From Rutpela maculata (Eukaryota; Arthropoda; Insecta; Coleoptera; Cerambycidae), in the NCBI GenBank assembly GCA_936432065.2, contig OW386291.2, positions 16,407,821 to 16,471,820 of the forward strand: a DNA stretch of 64,000 nucleotides, written 5' to 3'. The notes under the pieces are model-generated. The model saw only the letters and a list, made by a program, of their open reading frames with translations, searched no databases and was not told the DNA's origin. Shown here in pieces: positions 11,742 to 23,299 of the stretch (position 1 is the stretch's first letter; every line of letters starts with the position of its first letter). A program made the translations under genes and the position numbers.

Positions 11742-12110
11742 GTACAAGAATGACTTCTTGTACAATTAAAAAAAAATCGAATTAATGATTTTTTTTATAC
11801 ATTTTATATTGTGATACGTTCTAATAGCCCTTTATAACATTTTACATTAAAAACATTTGTTGTTTTAATAAAAATAGCGTAGAAAGAAATTAAAGTCTGA
11901 AAAATGTTGGCGAAGGCGCTGGGAAATCTATAGAAAAATAACGAATGAAAAAAATATTCGGTCAAATTGGCTAAAACATTTTTTACATGTATGTGTCTTC
12001 CTGATCAAAAAACTTTCGGAAATTGCTAGTTTGACCTCTAGTACCCCGTCAATAAATTAAGAGTTCGACAAGATACAGAAATTATAGTCCAGCCAACGAA
12101 GGAGTGGTAG
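11742..12110. other. AT-rich spacer without recognised features
   Basis: Nothing recognisable as coding or repetitive apart from a short direct echo of the hAT target (ACAAGAAATGTACAAGAATG near 11733). Confidence 0.4.
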
Positions 12111-12235
12111 AGGACATGGTGGGGGGGGGAGAATTTTCCTCTTCAGGAATGTGTTGGGGGGGGGGGTAGTTACGAGGTAAACATACGAAAAGTCCCCGCC
12201 CCTAGCCCAGCCGCTTCGGGGGGGGGGGGGTGTAA
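12110..12235 (+). repeat. Cluster of long G runs
   Basis: Three runs of nine to thirteen guanines (about 12121, 12156 and 12217) plus shorter runs lie within 120 bp, just outside the left arm of the foldback. The + strand could form a G-quadruplex; this is inferred from composition only. Confidence 0.6.
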
Positions 12236-12299
12236 ACGTCCCTTTTTCGATGTTTTGCTTGTAACTCGGAAACAATGTGTCGTACGAGAAAAATTAAAC

Positions 12300-12488
12300 A
12301 TGATCAAATTTCCTATAAGAATGTTTATATTCATTTTCTTCCTATGTGTTATAGCTTCCGAGATATTCGCCCGCGAAAATCGATAATTAATAAATTAATT
12401 AATTAGGTGTGCGAAATTTATATCTCGGAAACCATAACACATAGGAAGAAAATAAATATGGACATTCTTGTAGGAATTTTAATTATTA
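12300..12488. repeat. 190-bp hairpin inserted in the left arm of FB-1
   Basis: Arms at about 12313-12373 and 12420-12486 are inverted copies (CTTCCTATGTGTTAT against ATAACACATAGGAAG) around a TTAATTAATTAATT-type loop. The right arm of FB-1 lacks it: there the bases equivalent to AATTAAACAT join directly to the AGTCTAAGC block. It is therefore a secondary insertion. Confidence 0.75.
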
Positions 12489-13539
12489 GTCTAAGCTCCC
12501 ATGGCACAAAAAGGTACCCCATCGAACATCTCAAATTTAAAAGGTGAAAATGATTGGAAAATATATAATAAACATGTTACGCCTACCAGACTAGTAAAAA
12601 TGTGTTGATTGCCATTTTTAATTAACTTCTAAATTAGCTAAAAAAAATGAATTTACTTTTCAAAACACCTGCCTGAAATTTACATAATTTGTAGTAAACA
12701 ATGTATCATTTTTGAAAAAATTTGTATGTCTGACAATTTTTGATAATTAACATCTGACAGACCTTTTCTCATAAGTAATTTTTTTCATGAAAGTACACTT
12801 CATAACACCTCCTTAGTTTTTGTTTAAAATTGAAGTTTGAAATTTCCCCTTTCTATTAAAACCTGTCTGGCTGAAAATTTTTGTTAATTACCTTGTCAGA
12901 CTGAATTTTGAAAGCGCAGCATCCATGCATGAGATAGATCAGGCTGAACCGCTGGCATCTCATTACACCGCCTTTATAGTCTACGTAAATTAGATATTTT
13001 AGAAGAAGTAATTTATAAAGTAATAATATTTGGGATGTGTACTCTAGATAGGGTTAGAAATAGATACCCGAAAAGTTCCCCCCCAATTTTGGAAACGCTG
13101 CTTTTTTTCACTTTTATTTTGTAAACCGTTCGTCGGAAGAGAAAAAAGTATATGAAATAAAAAAAATTGTCATTAAATTCTGCATAAAAAACGTCCTATT
13201 AATCTTGTAGCTTATCCTTACCCATTTCGCACTAACAGCGTCCGAACAGAGAGGTAGTTTGGGGCGCAGAGGTAAAAATCGATCCTATTCCAAGTGTCAC
13301 AGCGAATATCTTAAAACCGGTTACTTTAACGAGAAAAATGCTCAGCAATGAATTTATAGAGCGGAATTTTCTCTATAAGATGCATATATAGCGGGTTTTG
13401 ACGCAAGTGATTTTTATGTATTTTCCCCTTTTTTCCACAAAGCTGTATTTTTCAATTTGAGCTCGTTTCCCAACCACCCACGAGGTAGAGCTCTCGGTGG
13501 TTTTTTTTAAAGGTGGTTTTCCCTGTAGGCCTATTCTAC

Positions 13540-14826
13540 TAAAATTCATTCCAATTTTACTCACTGAGCGGTTCCTCATCGACGAACTCTTCTTCGAATT
13601 CAGAATTTAAACATCCTTGCCCATGGCAATAAGAGCACATTGTTGAGCAGCGCAATCCAACCTTAATAATACAGCTGCATCGTTTTCCGAGCTGCAGGAT
13701 ATTAACTTTAGGGTGGAAATTGGTGCTGGTAACTCGGTGGTATAAATGGGTGCTAAAATGTTGCCTACTTTGTTTCAACCCCATTCCGTTAGTTCCAAGT
13801 TTTCTGCTCGCCAAGCATGAATTTGGAGAAATACTCTGTAAGAATGTTGACGTAATGCATCAGATGTTGGTAGCAGTCTTGGTAGAATCCCGGCATTACT
13901 ATATTGACCAACTAACTTATTGAAGATAATGAATCTTTGATGATTTAAAGATGTCTCTTTTGGGGGGGGGGGGCTTTGTATACTGCTAACGCGAATTGCT
14001 CTCCAGTACTTGTAATTTCTTTTTTCGTTGAGCTATACGATTGTTGAATATACGGACAACCTCTTCGAGATCTTTTCTTTTATTGACGCATTACACCGTT
14101 TGCACTTTTCCTTTACCAAAGAAAGCTGAAGTGGTATCGCATCCACTGAACGGGTGGGAAAACAAAACTGTCTCCTTACAGCTTTTTGAAACTTCCAGGG
14201 ACTGCAAGTCACGAGAACTTTAAGCTTTATTTTTTATTTTTCCCTGAGCCTCTCTATCTTCAGGTGCGAGAGCGATTATCAATGAGATTCATTTAAGGCG
14301 GTTTGAACTATGAGTACGTCAGCGTCGTGTACAGCAGTAACTGTTTTGATTCCCTCGTTTTTAAATCTCTCCACCAATTTGGAAATAAACCATTCCTTGT
14401 TTGTTTATTTTGCATTTCAGTCAGTGGCGTGTTCTCACTGAAAATAATTTCCGGTGACATGCGTTTCAAAAGTCGCTGCTGTCTTTCGATGCTTTTCACA
14501 CTGCAGGCATTGTCAGCATATCCGTTAAACGCTAGGCACATTTTAGCCGTAATGATTACGAATAAAGCGAACGTAGGCTGTATAAACGTCGTCAAAGGCT
14601 TCGGCCGTACTATACGATGAATGAAATTGCCGCCATCAACAATGAACTGGCAATCGGAAAAATCTATTGGCTTCTCTCGTACAGTATTGAAAATATCGTT
14701 CAGAGACGATTTCTTAGTTTTTCTCATTAACCCTTTCTCATCGAAGAGAGGAAGAGGAATTGAAGCAAACTCAAAGTTGAAATATAAGTCCAAATCTTCT
14801 TTTGAGTACAGATTATCCTCTGACAT
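13540..14826 (-). pseudogene. Broken gene of a PIN/XPG-like nuclease family with GCDTTS motif and Cys-rich tail (FB-1 core)
   Basis: Starting at ATG 14826 the protein opens with a block containing PLPLFDEKGLMRKTKKSSL. It then has FIVDGGNFIHRI (PIN/XPG-like first acidic motif), a region ending SENTPLTEMQNKQ, and, after a frameshift, VHDADVLIVQTALNESH (second acidic motif, about 14330-14282). A deletion removes the third acidic block. The frame resumes with HPFSGCDTTSAFFGKGK (about 14150-14100), then LPTSDALRQHSYRVFLQ and AWRAENLELTEWG (about 13880-13790), and closes with a Cys-rich segment (CSC, CSTMCSYCHGQGC; 13680-13610). Stops and at least three frame changes make it non-functional. The family is common as unnamed proteins in insects and cnidarians. 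The acidic motifs are read by eye as FEN1/XPG-like. Whether it is the transposase-associated gene of this foldback or a passenger is open. Confidence 0.7.
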
Positions 14827-15326
14827 AATTGCGTGGAGTCAAAAAACACAGCTTTGTGGAAAAAAAGGGGAAAATAAAACATAAATTCATTCTTTAGCAT
14901 TTTTCTCGTTAAAGTAACCGGTTTTAAGATATTCGCTGTGGAACTTGGAATAGGATCGATTTTTACCTCTGCGCCCCAAACTACCTCTCTGTTCGGACGC
15001 TGTTAGCGCGAAATAGATGAGGATAAGCTGCAAGGTTAATAGGACATTTTTTATGCAGAATTTAACGACAAATTTTTTATTTCCTATACTTTTTTCTCTT
15101 CCGACGAACGGTTTACAAGATAAAAGTGAAAAACCAGCGTTAAGTCCGTCCCCGTTGGGGGTGGTTTTTTGCAAAAAAAAAAAAGGACTGCACCTAAATT
15201 AGGGGGGGGAACTTTTCGAGTATCTATTTTTAACCCTATCTAGAGTACGCATCCCAAATATTATTACTTCATAAACTATTTCTCCTATTGTTTTTAATCT
15301 AATTTGCATGTACTATTATTTTTGTT

Positions 15327-15648
15327 TTTAAATGAAGTTTAAGATCTCCTTTATTCACAAAAATTCATCGAAAAAATGTTTTTTACTATGTCAGATTTAA
15401 TTTGTAAGTGCCGAAAAAATGTTTTTTCGCTGACAGACCAATTTCTATGCATAAAAAAGATTTCGGACTTAATTTCAGTAAAAAATGAAGATGGTATCTT
15501 GACGGGGTCATCGTAGAAGCTTATTAAAAAAAACGTTGGCACGGCGCTTACAAATTAAATCTGACATAGTAAAAAAACATTTTTTCGATGACAGATCAAT
15601 TTTTATGCGTGTAGGAGATCTTAAACTTCATTTAAAAACAAAAATAAA
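15327..15648. repeat. Hairpin inserted in the right arm of FB-1
   Basis: The left half (GTTTTTAAATGAAGTTTAAG at 15327, TACTATGTCAGATTTAAT at 15385) is mirrored by its complement ending CTTCATTTAAAAAC at about 15640. The unit has no counterpart in the left arm of FB-1, so it is a later insertion of a MITE-like palindrome. Confidence 0.75.
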
Positions 15649-16166
15649 GGAGGTGTTATGAGATGCCAGCTGTTCAGCCTGATCTATCTCATGCATGGAT
15701 GCTGCGCTTTCAAAATTCACCAAAATTTCCAGCCAGACAGGTTTTAATAGATAGGGGAAATCTCAAACTTCATTTTCAAACAAAAACCAAGGAGGTGTCC
15801 TGAAGTGTACTTTCATGAAAAAAATTATTTTTGACAAAAGGTCTGTCAGATGTTAATTAACAAAAATTGTCAGACAATTTTTTTCAAAAATGATACATTA
15901 TTTACCACAAATTGTGTAAATTTCAAGCAGATGTTTTGAAAAGTAAATTCATTTTTTTTAGCTAATTTTAAAAGTTAATTAAAAATAGCAATTAACACAT
16001 TTTTATTAGTCTGGCGGGCGTAACATGTTTATTACATGTTTTCCAATCACTTTCACCTTTTAAATTTGAAGTGTTCGATGGGGTACCTTTTTGTGCCATG
16101 GGAGCTTAGACTATATGTTTAATTTTTCACTTTTTTTCGCACTTTTTTCCGAGTTATAAGCGAAGA

Positions 16167-16400
16167 ATCCGCAGTTTAGATTTTATTAGAAGACAAACCA
16201 AATCATTAATAACGTTATATAATACTCTAGTCAGACCTAAATTGGAATATGCATCTGTCATTTTTTATAAGATATGCTGTAGAAAATAAGATATATATAT
16301 GCGGCATCTCTTACCGCATTGGCCTTTCGAAGAGAATTTTAATTTCATTAAATTAGAAAATAGATTTGTATATATTAATAGGTATCTTAAAGTAAACGAA
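16167..16400 (+). pseudogene. Non-LTR retrotransposon RT C-terminal fragment
   Basis: A + strand frame of about 33 codons (16170-16272) reads SLDFIRRQTKSLITLY followed by NTLVRPKLEYASVI, which is the conserved block after the RT domain of Jockey/CR1-type ORF2 proteins. Decayed continuation (NRFVYINRYLK, about 16350) follows. It abuts the right end of FB-1. Only a relic. Confidence 0.6.
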
Positions 16401-16552
16401 TTTAACCGTATAACAGAAATATAATATTTTTGACTTACCCACGGTAACAGAAAACGAACGTCAGTGTGCCCAATAATACAAATAATATTTCGTCCGCAAC
16501 ATTTTTTTCATTAATTATTTTTTAGTGTATTCTTCCTAAAAGTATATCTTCG

Positions 16553-17061
16553 TTAAAGCCACTTTACATTAATGCAATATTGCAGGTGGCATGCAAATTT
16601 TTATTGCGCGCATGCGTACATCGAGCTATTTCGATCAGCTGATGGCAATATTTTTCATTGCATTGAATTAGCGCGTGTTCTAATTTGATTGCATGGCAGA
16701 TGCAATATAGTTACTTTATTTGGGAATATTTGGGTTGCCAACCCAAGTATTAAAGGAACTGAAGCAACAAACATAAGTTATATTTTAAAGAGTTATTGTT
16801 TGTAGAAAACACAGTAGAACACGAAAGTAAACAATAAGCACGTCACTATTTTGTACCAACAGATCAGATTCGGGGATTAATAATTTGCTTGTTTACTGCG
16901 AACATTACCTCATAAAAGTTTTTCTTTTCGTTTGGTTGGTAGGCCCAAAGATTTCACAAAATATTGCAGTAGTGTAAAGCGCTTTCAAGGTGCAAACATT
17001 TTCGCGCAAAGTTTTGCATGCCATCCTTTTCATTGCATTGCATAAATGTAAAGCCGCTTTT
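16553..17061. mobile_element. MITE with about 55-bp terminal inverted repeats
   Basis: The left end (TTAAAGCCACTTTACATTAA, then a GGTGGCATGCAAA block and TTGCGCG) is mirrored at the right end (TTGCGCG equivalent, TTTGCATGCCATCC, and AATGTAAAGCCGCTTTTA). The 400-bp interior has no coding sequence. The target duplication is unclear. Superfamily not assigned. Confidence 0.75.
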
Positions 17062-17930
17062 AGCGGTAGAGTCGACTACCTACCAAATATTATTCTTCTC
17101 CGTCACAGATGTAGCGTCTTCAGACAGACAGTCAGACGGAGTTGTAGGACCTTAATTTTCGTAATCTGCGTAGTTTGAAATTTAAAAATCCGAAGAAATG
17201 TAGAGTGGTTTATTCACAATTACAAAACTTCCCTTCGGTAAGCGGGGGAAGATATTTTAAAAAATCGGAAAATCTGTAAATTAAAGAAAAATGAGTTACA
17301 ATTTCAATGTCTGAACCCACCTTTATGATTACCAGAGCCCGTATTTTGGATGACATTAACGTAAAATGCAGAGTCGGCATGGGAGGGTAGTACAAAATTA
17401 TAATAATTCTTATCTCTTTTTGTAGTTAACTGCTCATCCAATTGGAAACATTAAATCAAACTGTTACATTGCAGATTAATACCACGTAATTAACAATAGA
17501 TAATTAAATATGAGTCTAAATATTCGGCACGAAAAGAACGCCGCGCGCCGTTTCTCTAAGAGTATCACTTGTAAATCCTTATTTTCCTGTTGATGGGACT
17601 TAGACGACACATGCCATGTAATTAAAAACTCGCGCGATCATAACAGTGTAATATTGCACCTTTGATAGGTACTTGAGCTTTGCATCATTTAATGTTAACC
17701 CGGCGTCTTCACAAATCCACGATTGTACCGTTTGTATTACGGTAATAGACGCGCCATTATTATACTAAACTGCCGAAATAGTCATTGGAAAGTTTCCCTC
17801 ACCCATGTCTGGAAATAGTACATCAGCCGGTAATCGACGCATAGTGAAGCACTGAATTTAATTATTATTGTTTCGAAATACCAGCATAGAAACACGCCAA
17901 ACACAGCGTATGCAATGACAATATTAGAGA
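17062..17930. other. Intronic sequence without recognised features
   Basis: AT-rich; no protein resemblance, no obvious inverted repeat. Short open frames are interpreted as chance. Confidence 0.4.
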
Positions 17931-17934
17931 TGCA

Positions 17935-18225
17935 GGTAAACGAAAATATACAGTTGGAGAAGAAAATATAAGAGCTCTGAACATATTATGATTTAAAAAA
18001 TAGCTAAAAGTCAGTACATAAAGTGGATAACTCGAGATTTCTACAAAAATATTCAACTCTGGCAGCCCTTCATTTTTAAACTCGGTGTGCGTTAATCGAA
18101 AATATACACACGGAGAAGAAAATCAAAAAGATTTGGATATGTTATGATTAAAATAACAACTAAAAAGTGTATACATAAAGCCAATGACTCAAGATACCCA
18201 CAATAATATTCAACTTCAATAATAT
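17935..18225. repeat. Imperfect tandem duplication, about 157-bp period
   Basis: The unit beginning GAAAATATACA...GGAGAAGAAAAT and ending AATATTCAACT occurs at about 17940-18055 and again at 18097-18215 with scattered substitutions and small indels. No coding content. Confidence 0.7.
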
Positions 18226-19992
18226 ATTCAACAACATTAGCGGTTGCGTTGCGATTTCATTACCTACCACTGCTGTTTTCTCAATAACAGTTTAACAGCA
18301 GTTAGCAAAAACATTTTTACTACGTCGTGTTTCTTATCTGTTGTTTTCTCACCTGTTATTTTCGAACAGAAATAACGGTCTGTTAATGCTATTTACAAAT
18401 AACAGTTATAAAATTACAGGTTGTTAAATAGCAACTCATCTCTAGTTTGGCTTTGGCAGTGTGCGTAGGGTTTCGGATGGGTGAGCCCTTCGACCATATA
18501 TACATATAGACCTAGCTTGTTTGCATATAATGACGATGGCATGAATAGCGGTGGGGAAAGGAGGGTAGAACCCAATGCAAGTTTGCCATGTCACTCCATT
18601 AGTCATGTTATTAAGGAAATATCCCAATACTTAGGATAGGATATTGCGTTTTTAAAACCACCCTAATGTAATAGGCGTCTGAAAATGAGGAATACGCCAC
18701 CTGGTGATCTATAGTCAAACTAATTATAGGCCTTTCTGTCATTGTCTCTTTAGTGTACGATGATATCAACAATAAGTAAATAATGATAAACTGAGATGCT
18801 AAAGTTATTAAAAATATGATAGCGTTTAAAGGGGCTACACAAGATACAACTTGATGGAGCCAACCTAGTCGGTATCCTTTGTAGATTGCAGGGACAACTC
18901 GTGAAAGTTGAATTGGCACGACAATGTTCATAGAATACCCTCTTTAACCAGGCATTGAGAAGGAAAAACCTGGTGCAAATAACCGTGGCCCGAGTAGCAA
19001 TAATAATAGCCTGAACAATCACACATTTAAGTGAAATTTTTGAAATAAGTAAATATATGCAATTTCAGTATATTTATAAAAGTAATGTATACTATTGCAT
19101 CATGCACTATTATGTTTTACCCCTGGATATTTCTATTTCATATTTTACAAAATACTGTTTCAGTTATTTTAGTTAAAGAATTAATAAATATCTTTTCAGT
19201 TACCTATATTCAATGTAGGTAAGTACCACTAATTTCATGATCTGACACTTGTTTGTAAACATAGAGCATACACATTTATTAAGTTTTGTGTTGAATATGG
19301 GTTGTACCACACAAAATAATATGTCCTGCATTTAAAACATATTCCCCTTCATACACACAATTAGAATTTTTACATTTTTAGTGCTTCCCAAATGTTCCAT
19401 ACATTGCAATATGCTTAACCTAAATGTCACTCATGTTTCCTGAAAAAAAAGTGATTTAAACTACAACTGTACATAAATTTAAAGAAATATTTAAGTTTAT
19501 TAATATTTAACTAGCCAGACACCGTTTATGTCGAAGAAACTGTACTTTTCAAGGGGAAAACCAGATAACCTAAAAAATATGAATTTTGCTGAATAATGCC
19601 ATTAACATCTTGCAAATCACTTACAACAAAATCTTGCAAACCTTTAGGTCATATATTATTAATGTTATTATTTTTAACGCCAAAAATAACAATAAACAGA
19701 AAAAAATCGATATAAGTATTCGCCAAATAAATAAACAAACGGCCTATAATTAGTTCACGAGTTCTCCATTTTGGCGCTGGCATCTTAAATTCAGACGCCT
19801 ATTATTGCTAATAACACAGATGTGTGTAGCCTATTATCTTGGCAACTGTGCAATACTGAACACATACTGTCAAAAGTGTCAAATATTAATTGTCGTCGCC
19901 ATATTTAATTCTTGTTGATTTGTGCTCTTTTCTTGTATATTCGAACTGTTAATTAGAATTTTCAGTTAGTTTGAGAATTATTAGTGTTCATC

Positions 19993-20091
19993 ATGGTAAA
20001 TAAATGCATTGTATGCAAAAAATATTGAGGTAAAGGATGTGGTCGCTCATTTCACAAGTACGTAAACAGAAGTCATAGGCGTGGAAAAGGG
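19993..20091 (+). pseudogene. THAP-domain-like N-terminal fragment
   Basis: ATG at 19993 opens MVNKCIVCKKY, a stop (TGA), then GKGCGRSFHKYVNRSHRRGK. The C-x2-C pair and the SFH.Y/F phrase followed by basic residues match the beginning of a THAP zinc finger, the DNA-binding domain used by P- and Kolobok-type transposases and by some host proteins. The rest of the C2CH finger is not found. The in-frame stop and the absence of a continuation mark it as a relic. The call rests on about 30 residues. Confidence 0.35.
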
Positions 20092-20506
20092 ACAGTAAAT
20101 CACTTGAGGCCATTCATTAAACGTAACTTGTTTATTTTTTACAATGATCAGGTATTTCATGAAATCTATGTATTCTACTAAAACTTATTTAGACTCCATT
20201 TATTGTTTATATTGTTTATGTATTTTATCATGAAATATCAAAATTTTTTACATTTATTTTCTTCACCAGTCTTCCATCTTAGCATTCATCCTTTCAAGGT
20301 ATTGATAACCAGTGTAGGCAATGAAACAAACATGCATATTTTTTCTTTATAAAAGCATAAATATTACACAAATATTTCTGTAAAATAATCTATAATTTTG
20401 TAAAAGCCTAATGGTAAATTTATTAGTTCCATTTAACAGTTTAAAAAATTCACAATTCTCATTATGAAATTCATTTTTCAATAAATTATATACACGTTTT
20501 TATGAC

Positions 20507-21245
20507 TTTCACATCCAGTGGACGTCTAGTAACGACAAAAATTTTTTTAAAAATATTATTGTACAAATAGGCTTAGAATGTAATGAAACGTCGAGATTTT
20601 AAGTTTGAGCATAAAGAAAATTTTCTGTCTGCCTGTCGGTCTGTCTATAAGTTTTTTGTGCGCACGATTACTCTGGAACCATTTAAAATATTGACTTGAA
20701 ATTTGGTAGACGTATGTATTTTACCGAGATCTGGAACTATATAAGATGAAAATATAATCATTTTCATCTTATTCCATTGAAGGGTTGGGGGTTAAATTGG
20801 GGTAAATAGGTAAATCAAGGAGGTAAGAGTCCAAAATTAGTATTTAGTATATAGAAGAGAAGCTAATGTCTCAAAAAAATTCTTGGCATTGGCAACTCCC
20901 ATTACTACCCCTACCTCATTATAAAAAGGGGGGTAAAAAAATAGTGTACTGTAGTGTACTGTAGTGTAGTGTAGTTATTGCGTAGTGTATGCACAAGAGC
21001 CAAAGGCCTCAAAATATTTTTTTTACTTCATCCATCCCCACTACCACCCCCACCCCATTACCGATGTGGGATATCGTTTTATTGTGTGGTAGACGATTTC
21101 AAATATTTTGTTATTAAATTTCCATTATTAAAGTTCCATAAACAATTATTTCCACATACAAAATTTTTTCGTTGTGAAAGACTTGGGTAGTAGATCTGGA
21201 TGTGGAAGCAGTTATTTCTTGGGCAGTATTTTTTTTTTATAAATA
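20507..21245 (+). repeat. Dispersed repeat family R1, copy 1
   Basis: Begins at a CACATCCAGTGGACGTC block, continues with AGGCTTAGAATGTAATGA, ACGTCGAGATTTTAAGTTTG, a GTCTGCCTGTCGGTCTGTCT tract, GTGCGCACG, CTTGAAATTTGGTA, and a C-rich stretch of CCACTACCACCCCCACCCC. It ends near CTGGATGTGGAAGCAG and CTTGGGCAG. The same order recurs inverted at 38600-39391 and truncated at 61427-61636. Non-coding. The two CACATCCAG-type blocks face each other, but homology continues past the right one, so they are not the true ends. Confidence 0.8.
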
Positions 21246-22048
21246 TCCGATTTTGATATTTTTTGGTAAATTTTTAATGTGTATTGATTTTTCAATAAAT
21301 TACAAAAGTTGGTCCCCTAATAACTGATACGCCCATGGAAAGGATTCTACCCTCCTTTCCCCAACACCCCCAATGCTGCATTCAAATAGTTGTCTATGTA
21401 GAACAAAGAAATGATAAGTCTATATGTATATATGGTCGAAGGGTGAGCCACGCAGTGTTGATTGTAGCACAAACACTTCTACTCATACCTTTACTGTTAG
21501 TGCTTTATAACCGATGGGTTAATGTTTATGCATGTAAAATGAATTTGACAAATTTATTTTAAATACTTTCTATAGTCTATTAACATAATTATTATACTTC
21601 GGGCTCCATATCATTGAACAATATTCAATACAACTATAACTACTAATGTTTTATATAATAATATTAAAATCCAATTTATATCTTTAAAATCTAGATATTG
21701 TCTAGGTCGACCAAAAAATAATATTTAGAACTTGCAATATTTAAGAATAATTACTTTACTGTGTAATGACACCATATAATACGACTAATAATTTGGAGGA
21801 TCAGGGACTCTTTTTATCTGTAGAGAAACGTAAACATCTCAATAAGCGTTCGCCTAGACTTTCACTAAGGTTTATAAAACAAAAATTTTGTATTTAAAGA
21901 TTTTTTGGTTTGTGTGGCAATAATACTTTTATTGTTAGCGACCGATGTTTCTGATTGTAACTTTACAAAAGTATTAGATAGTATCGTGTAATTCAGAGTC
22001 CGTTCTGGAATGTCATCCGAAATACGGGCTATGATGATTACACAGGTC

Positions 22049-22376
22049 TAAAAAAAAAAAGGTCTTGTCCTAAGGGTCTCATCCAACTTTACTGAAGTAT
22101 TTTGATGCGCTGAAAGCAATTTTGGACAAAAAAAATTCTATCTTGTCAGTTTCTTAGAGGATAACTGAGACTATAAAAAAAATTTGTCCAAAATTACCTT
22201 TAGCGCGTCAAAATACTTCAAGAAGGTTAGACCAAAACCTTGGGACACGCAAGACCTGTTTTTTGCTTTTTTTTAGGGGAAACTGACATCATAGAAATTT
22301 CTTGTTTGTCCAAAATTGGCTTCAGTACGTCAAAATACTTCAGAAAAGGTGGATCGGAACCTTAAGATAAGACCTT
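22049..22376. repeat. Three-copy palindromic repeat
   Basis: Blocks at 22049-22160 and 22265-22376 are inverted copies (AGGTCTTGTCC...GAAGTATTTTGATG against its complement). A third partial copy (22165-22250) lies between them. All share TTTGTCCAAAATT and the CAAAATACTTCA phrase. Non-coding foldback relic. Confidence 0.7.
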
Positions 22377-22563
22377 TTTTTTCTCTCTTTTTAGGGGATG
22401 AAAGGGTAGTCCAATCAAATGGTAGTTTGAAGTGGAAAGTTCTGGTGTAATTGTTTTTAGTGGTTTATTTTATGTTTTTTGGTGTGCTGAATACAAATCT
22501 GGAGTCGTCCAACAAAAATTTTCCCCGCAAATATGAGAAATCATCAAAAAACCATTAAAAATC

Positions 22564-22925
22564 ATGTATTTTAGTGGTTTTCAGCTTATAACTTGCCAAG
22601 CAAACTATTTACGCAAAAAGTGGTCCTGTAGTAAAATAAAGAGAAAATTACCTACAATTTATGTCTCTAACAAAAGAGTATTGAAATATCGGGAAATCAG
22701 TTATTTTTGGAAAATAGCAAAAAACACCATTAATATATATTTTTTATTTCATGTAGGTAAACATTATTCTATATGCTAATGAAAGAGGCGAATTTCTGTA
22801 CAATTTATATGTATTTAAGTACCAATACGAGCTTTCTTAGACACGGGTTCCATAATTTTTTCAGGGCAGCTTTCCAGTTCTTCTGCGCCTAAAACAAGTC
22901 ATCAATGACTTAATTCCAAATGAAG
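22564..22925. other. AT-rich spacer
   Basis: A 71-codon + strand open frame (22564-22779) is rich in Lys, Ile and Tyr codons and resembles nothing I recognise; I treat it as chance. No other feature seen. Confidence 0.35.
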
Positions 22926-23299
22926 GGTCCAGGGGAATAACAATGAATGTCACAAAAATTTAAAATGGAGATATTTGTAGTTCTATTCTGAAAACGGTTT
23001 TATTTTTAACACAAAAATAATATGCTTACACATTTTGGTTTATAGAATTAACATAGTATCATCTACAAAATTGTACTTCTTAAAAATTTACGTTCAGAAA
23101 ATCTAAAAAATCTTTGAAACTACAAAAAAAAAACTAGGAAAAAATAATGAATGTCCGTTAAATAACATTATAAAGATAAGTATCAGTCCAAATGTTCGTC
23201 GTTATTATTGTTCTCTGTGCTTTGGATTTTCACAAAACCTTTTTAGCTCTTGTAAGTTTCGATATTTTAACAGTGGCACTGGCAAACTATTTTGATACA

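Larger units (their letters stand above)
12249..16166. mobile_element. Giant foldback element with a captured or native nuclease-family gene (FB-1)
   Basis: Arms at about 12249-13455 and 14838-16166 are inverted copies of one another. Examples of matching blocks are AGTCTAAGCTCCCATGGCAC (12488) with its complement at 16096, TCTATCTCATGCATGGATGC (15692) with its complement at 12918-12937, and the ACTCTAGATAGGGTTA block at 13040 with its complement at 15228. The outermost match is GCTTGTAACTCGGA (12258) against its complement near 16152. Arms differ by indels. The left arm carries an extra 190-bp hairpin (12300-12488) and the right arm an extra hairpin (15327-15648). The unique core (13456-14837) holds minus-strand coding remnants. 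I cannot assign a secure target duplication. Total about 3.9 kb. Confidence 0.85.
18481..21447. mobile_element. TIR-bounded element about 3 kb, with THAP-like fragment and an inner MITE
   Basis: Inverted terminal blocks face each other. The left one is GGGTGAGCCCTTCGACCATA, followed by TATATACATATAGAC, at 18480-18515; its complement is at 21420-21455. Both are followed inward by the complement pair GGGGAAAGGAGGGTAGAA (18552) and TTCTACCCTCCTTTCCCC (21345). A second, inner inverted pair (AATAGGCGTCTGAA at 18670, TTCAGACGCCTATT at 19790) lies within. A short THAP-like start is at 19993. The repeat at 20507-21240 is a separate family inserted later. A DNA transposon related to THAP-bearing superfamilies (P or Kolobok) is a possibility, not established. 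Confidence 0.5.

Noticed and set aside
14303..14620. 105-codon + strand open frame in the FB-1 core
   Set aside because: Antisense to the minus-strand nuclease-family fragment, which has recognisable motifs.
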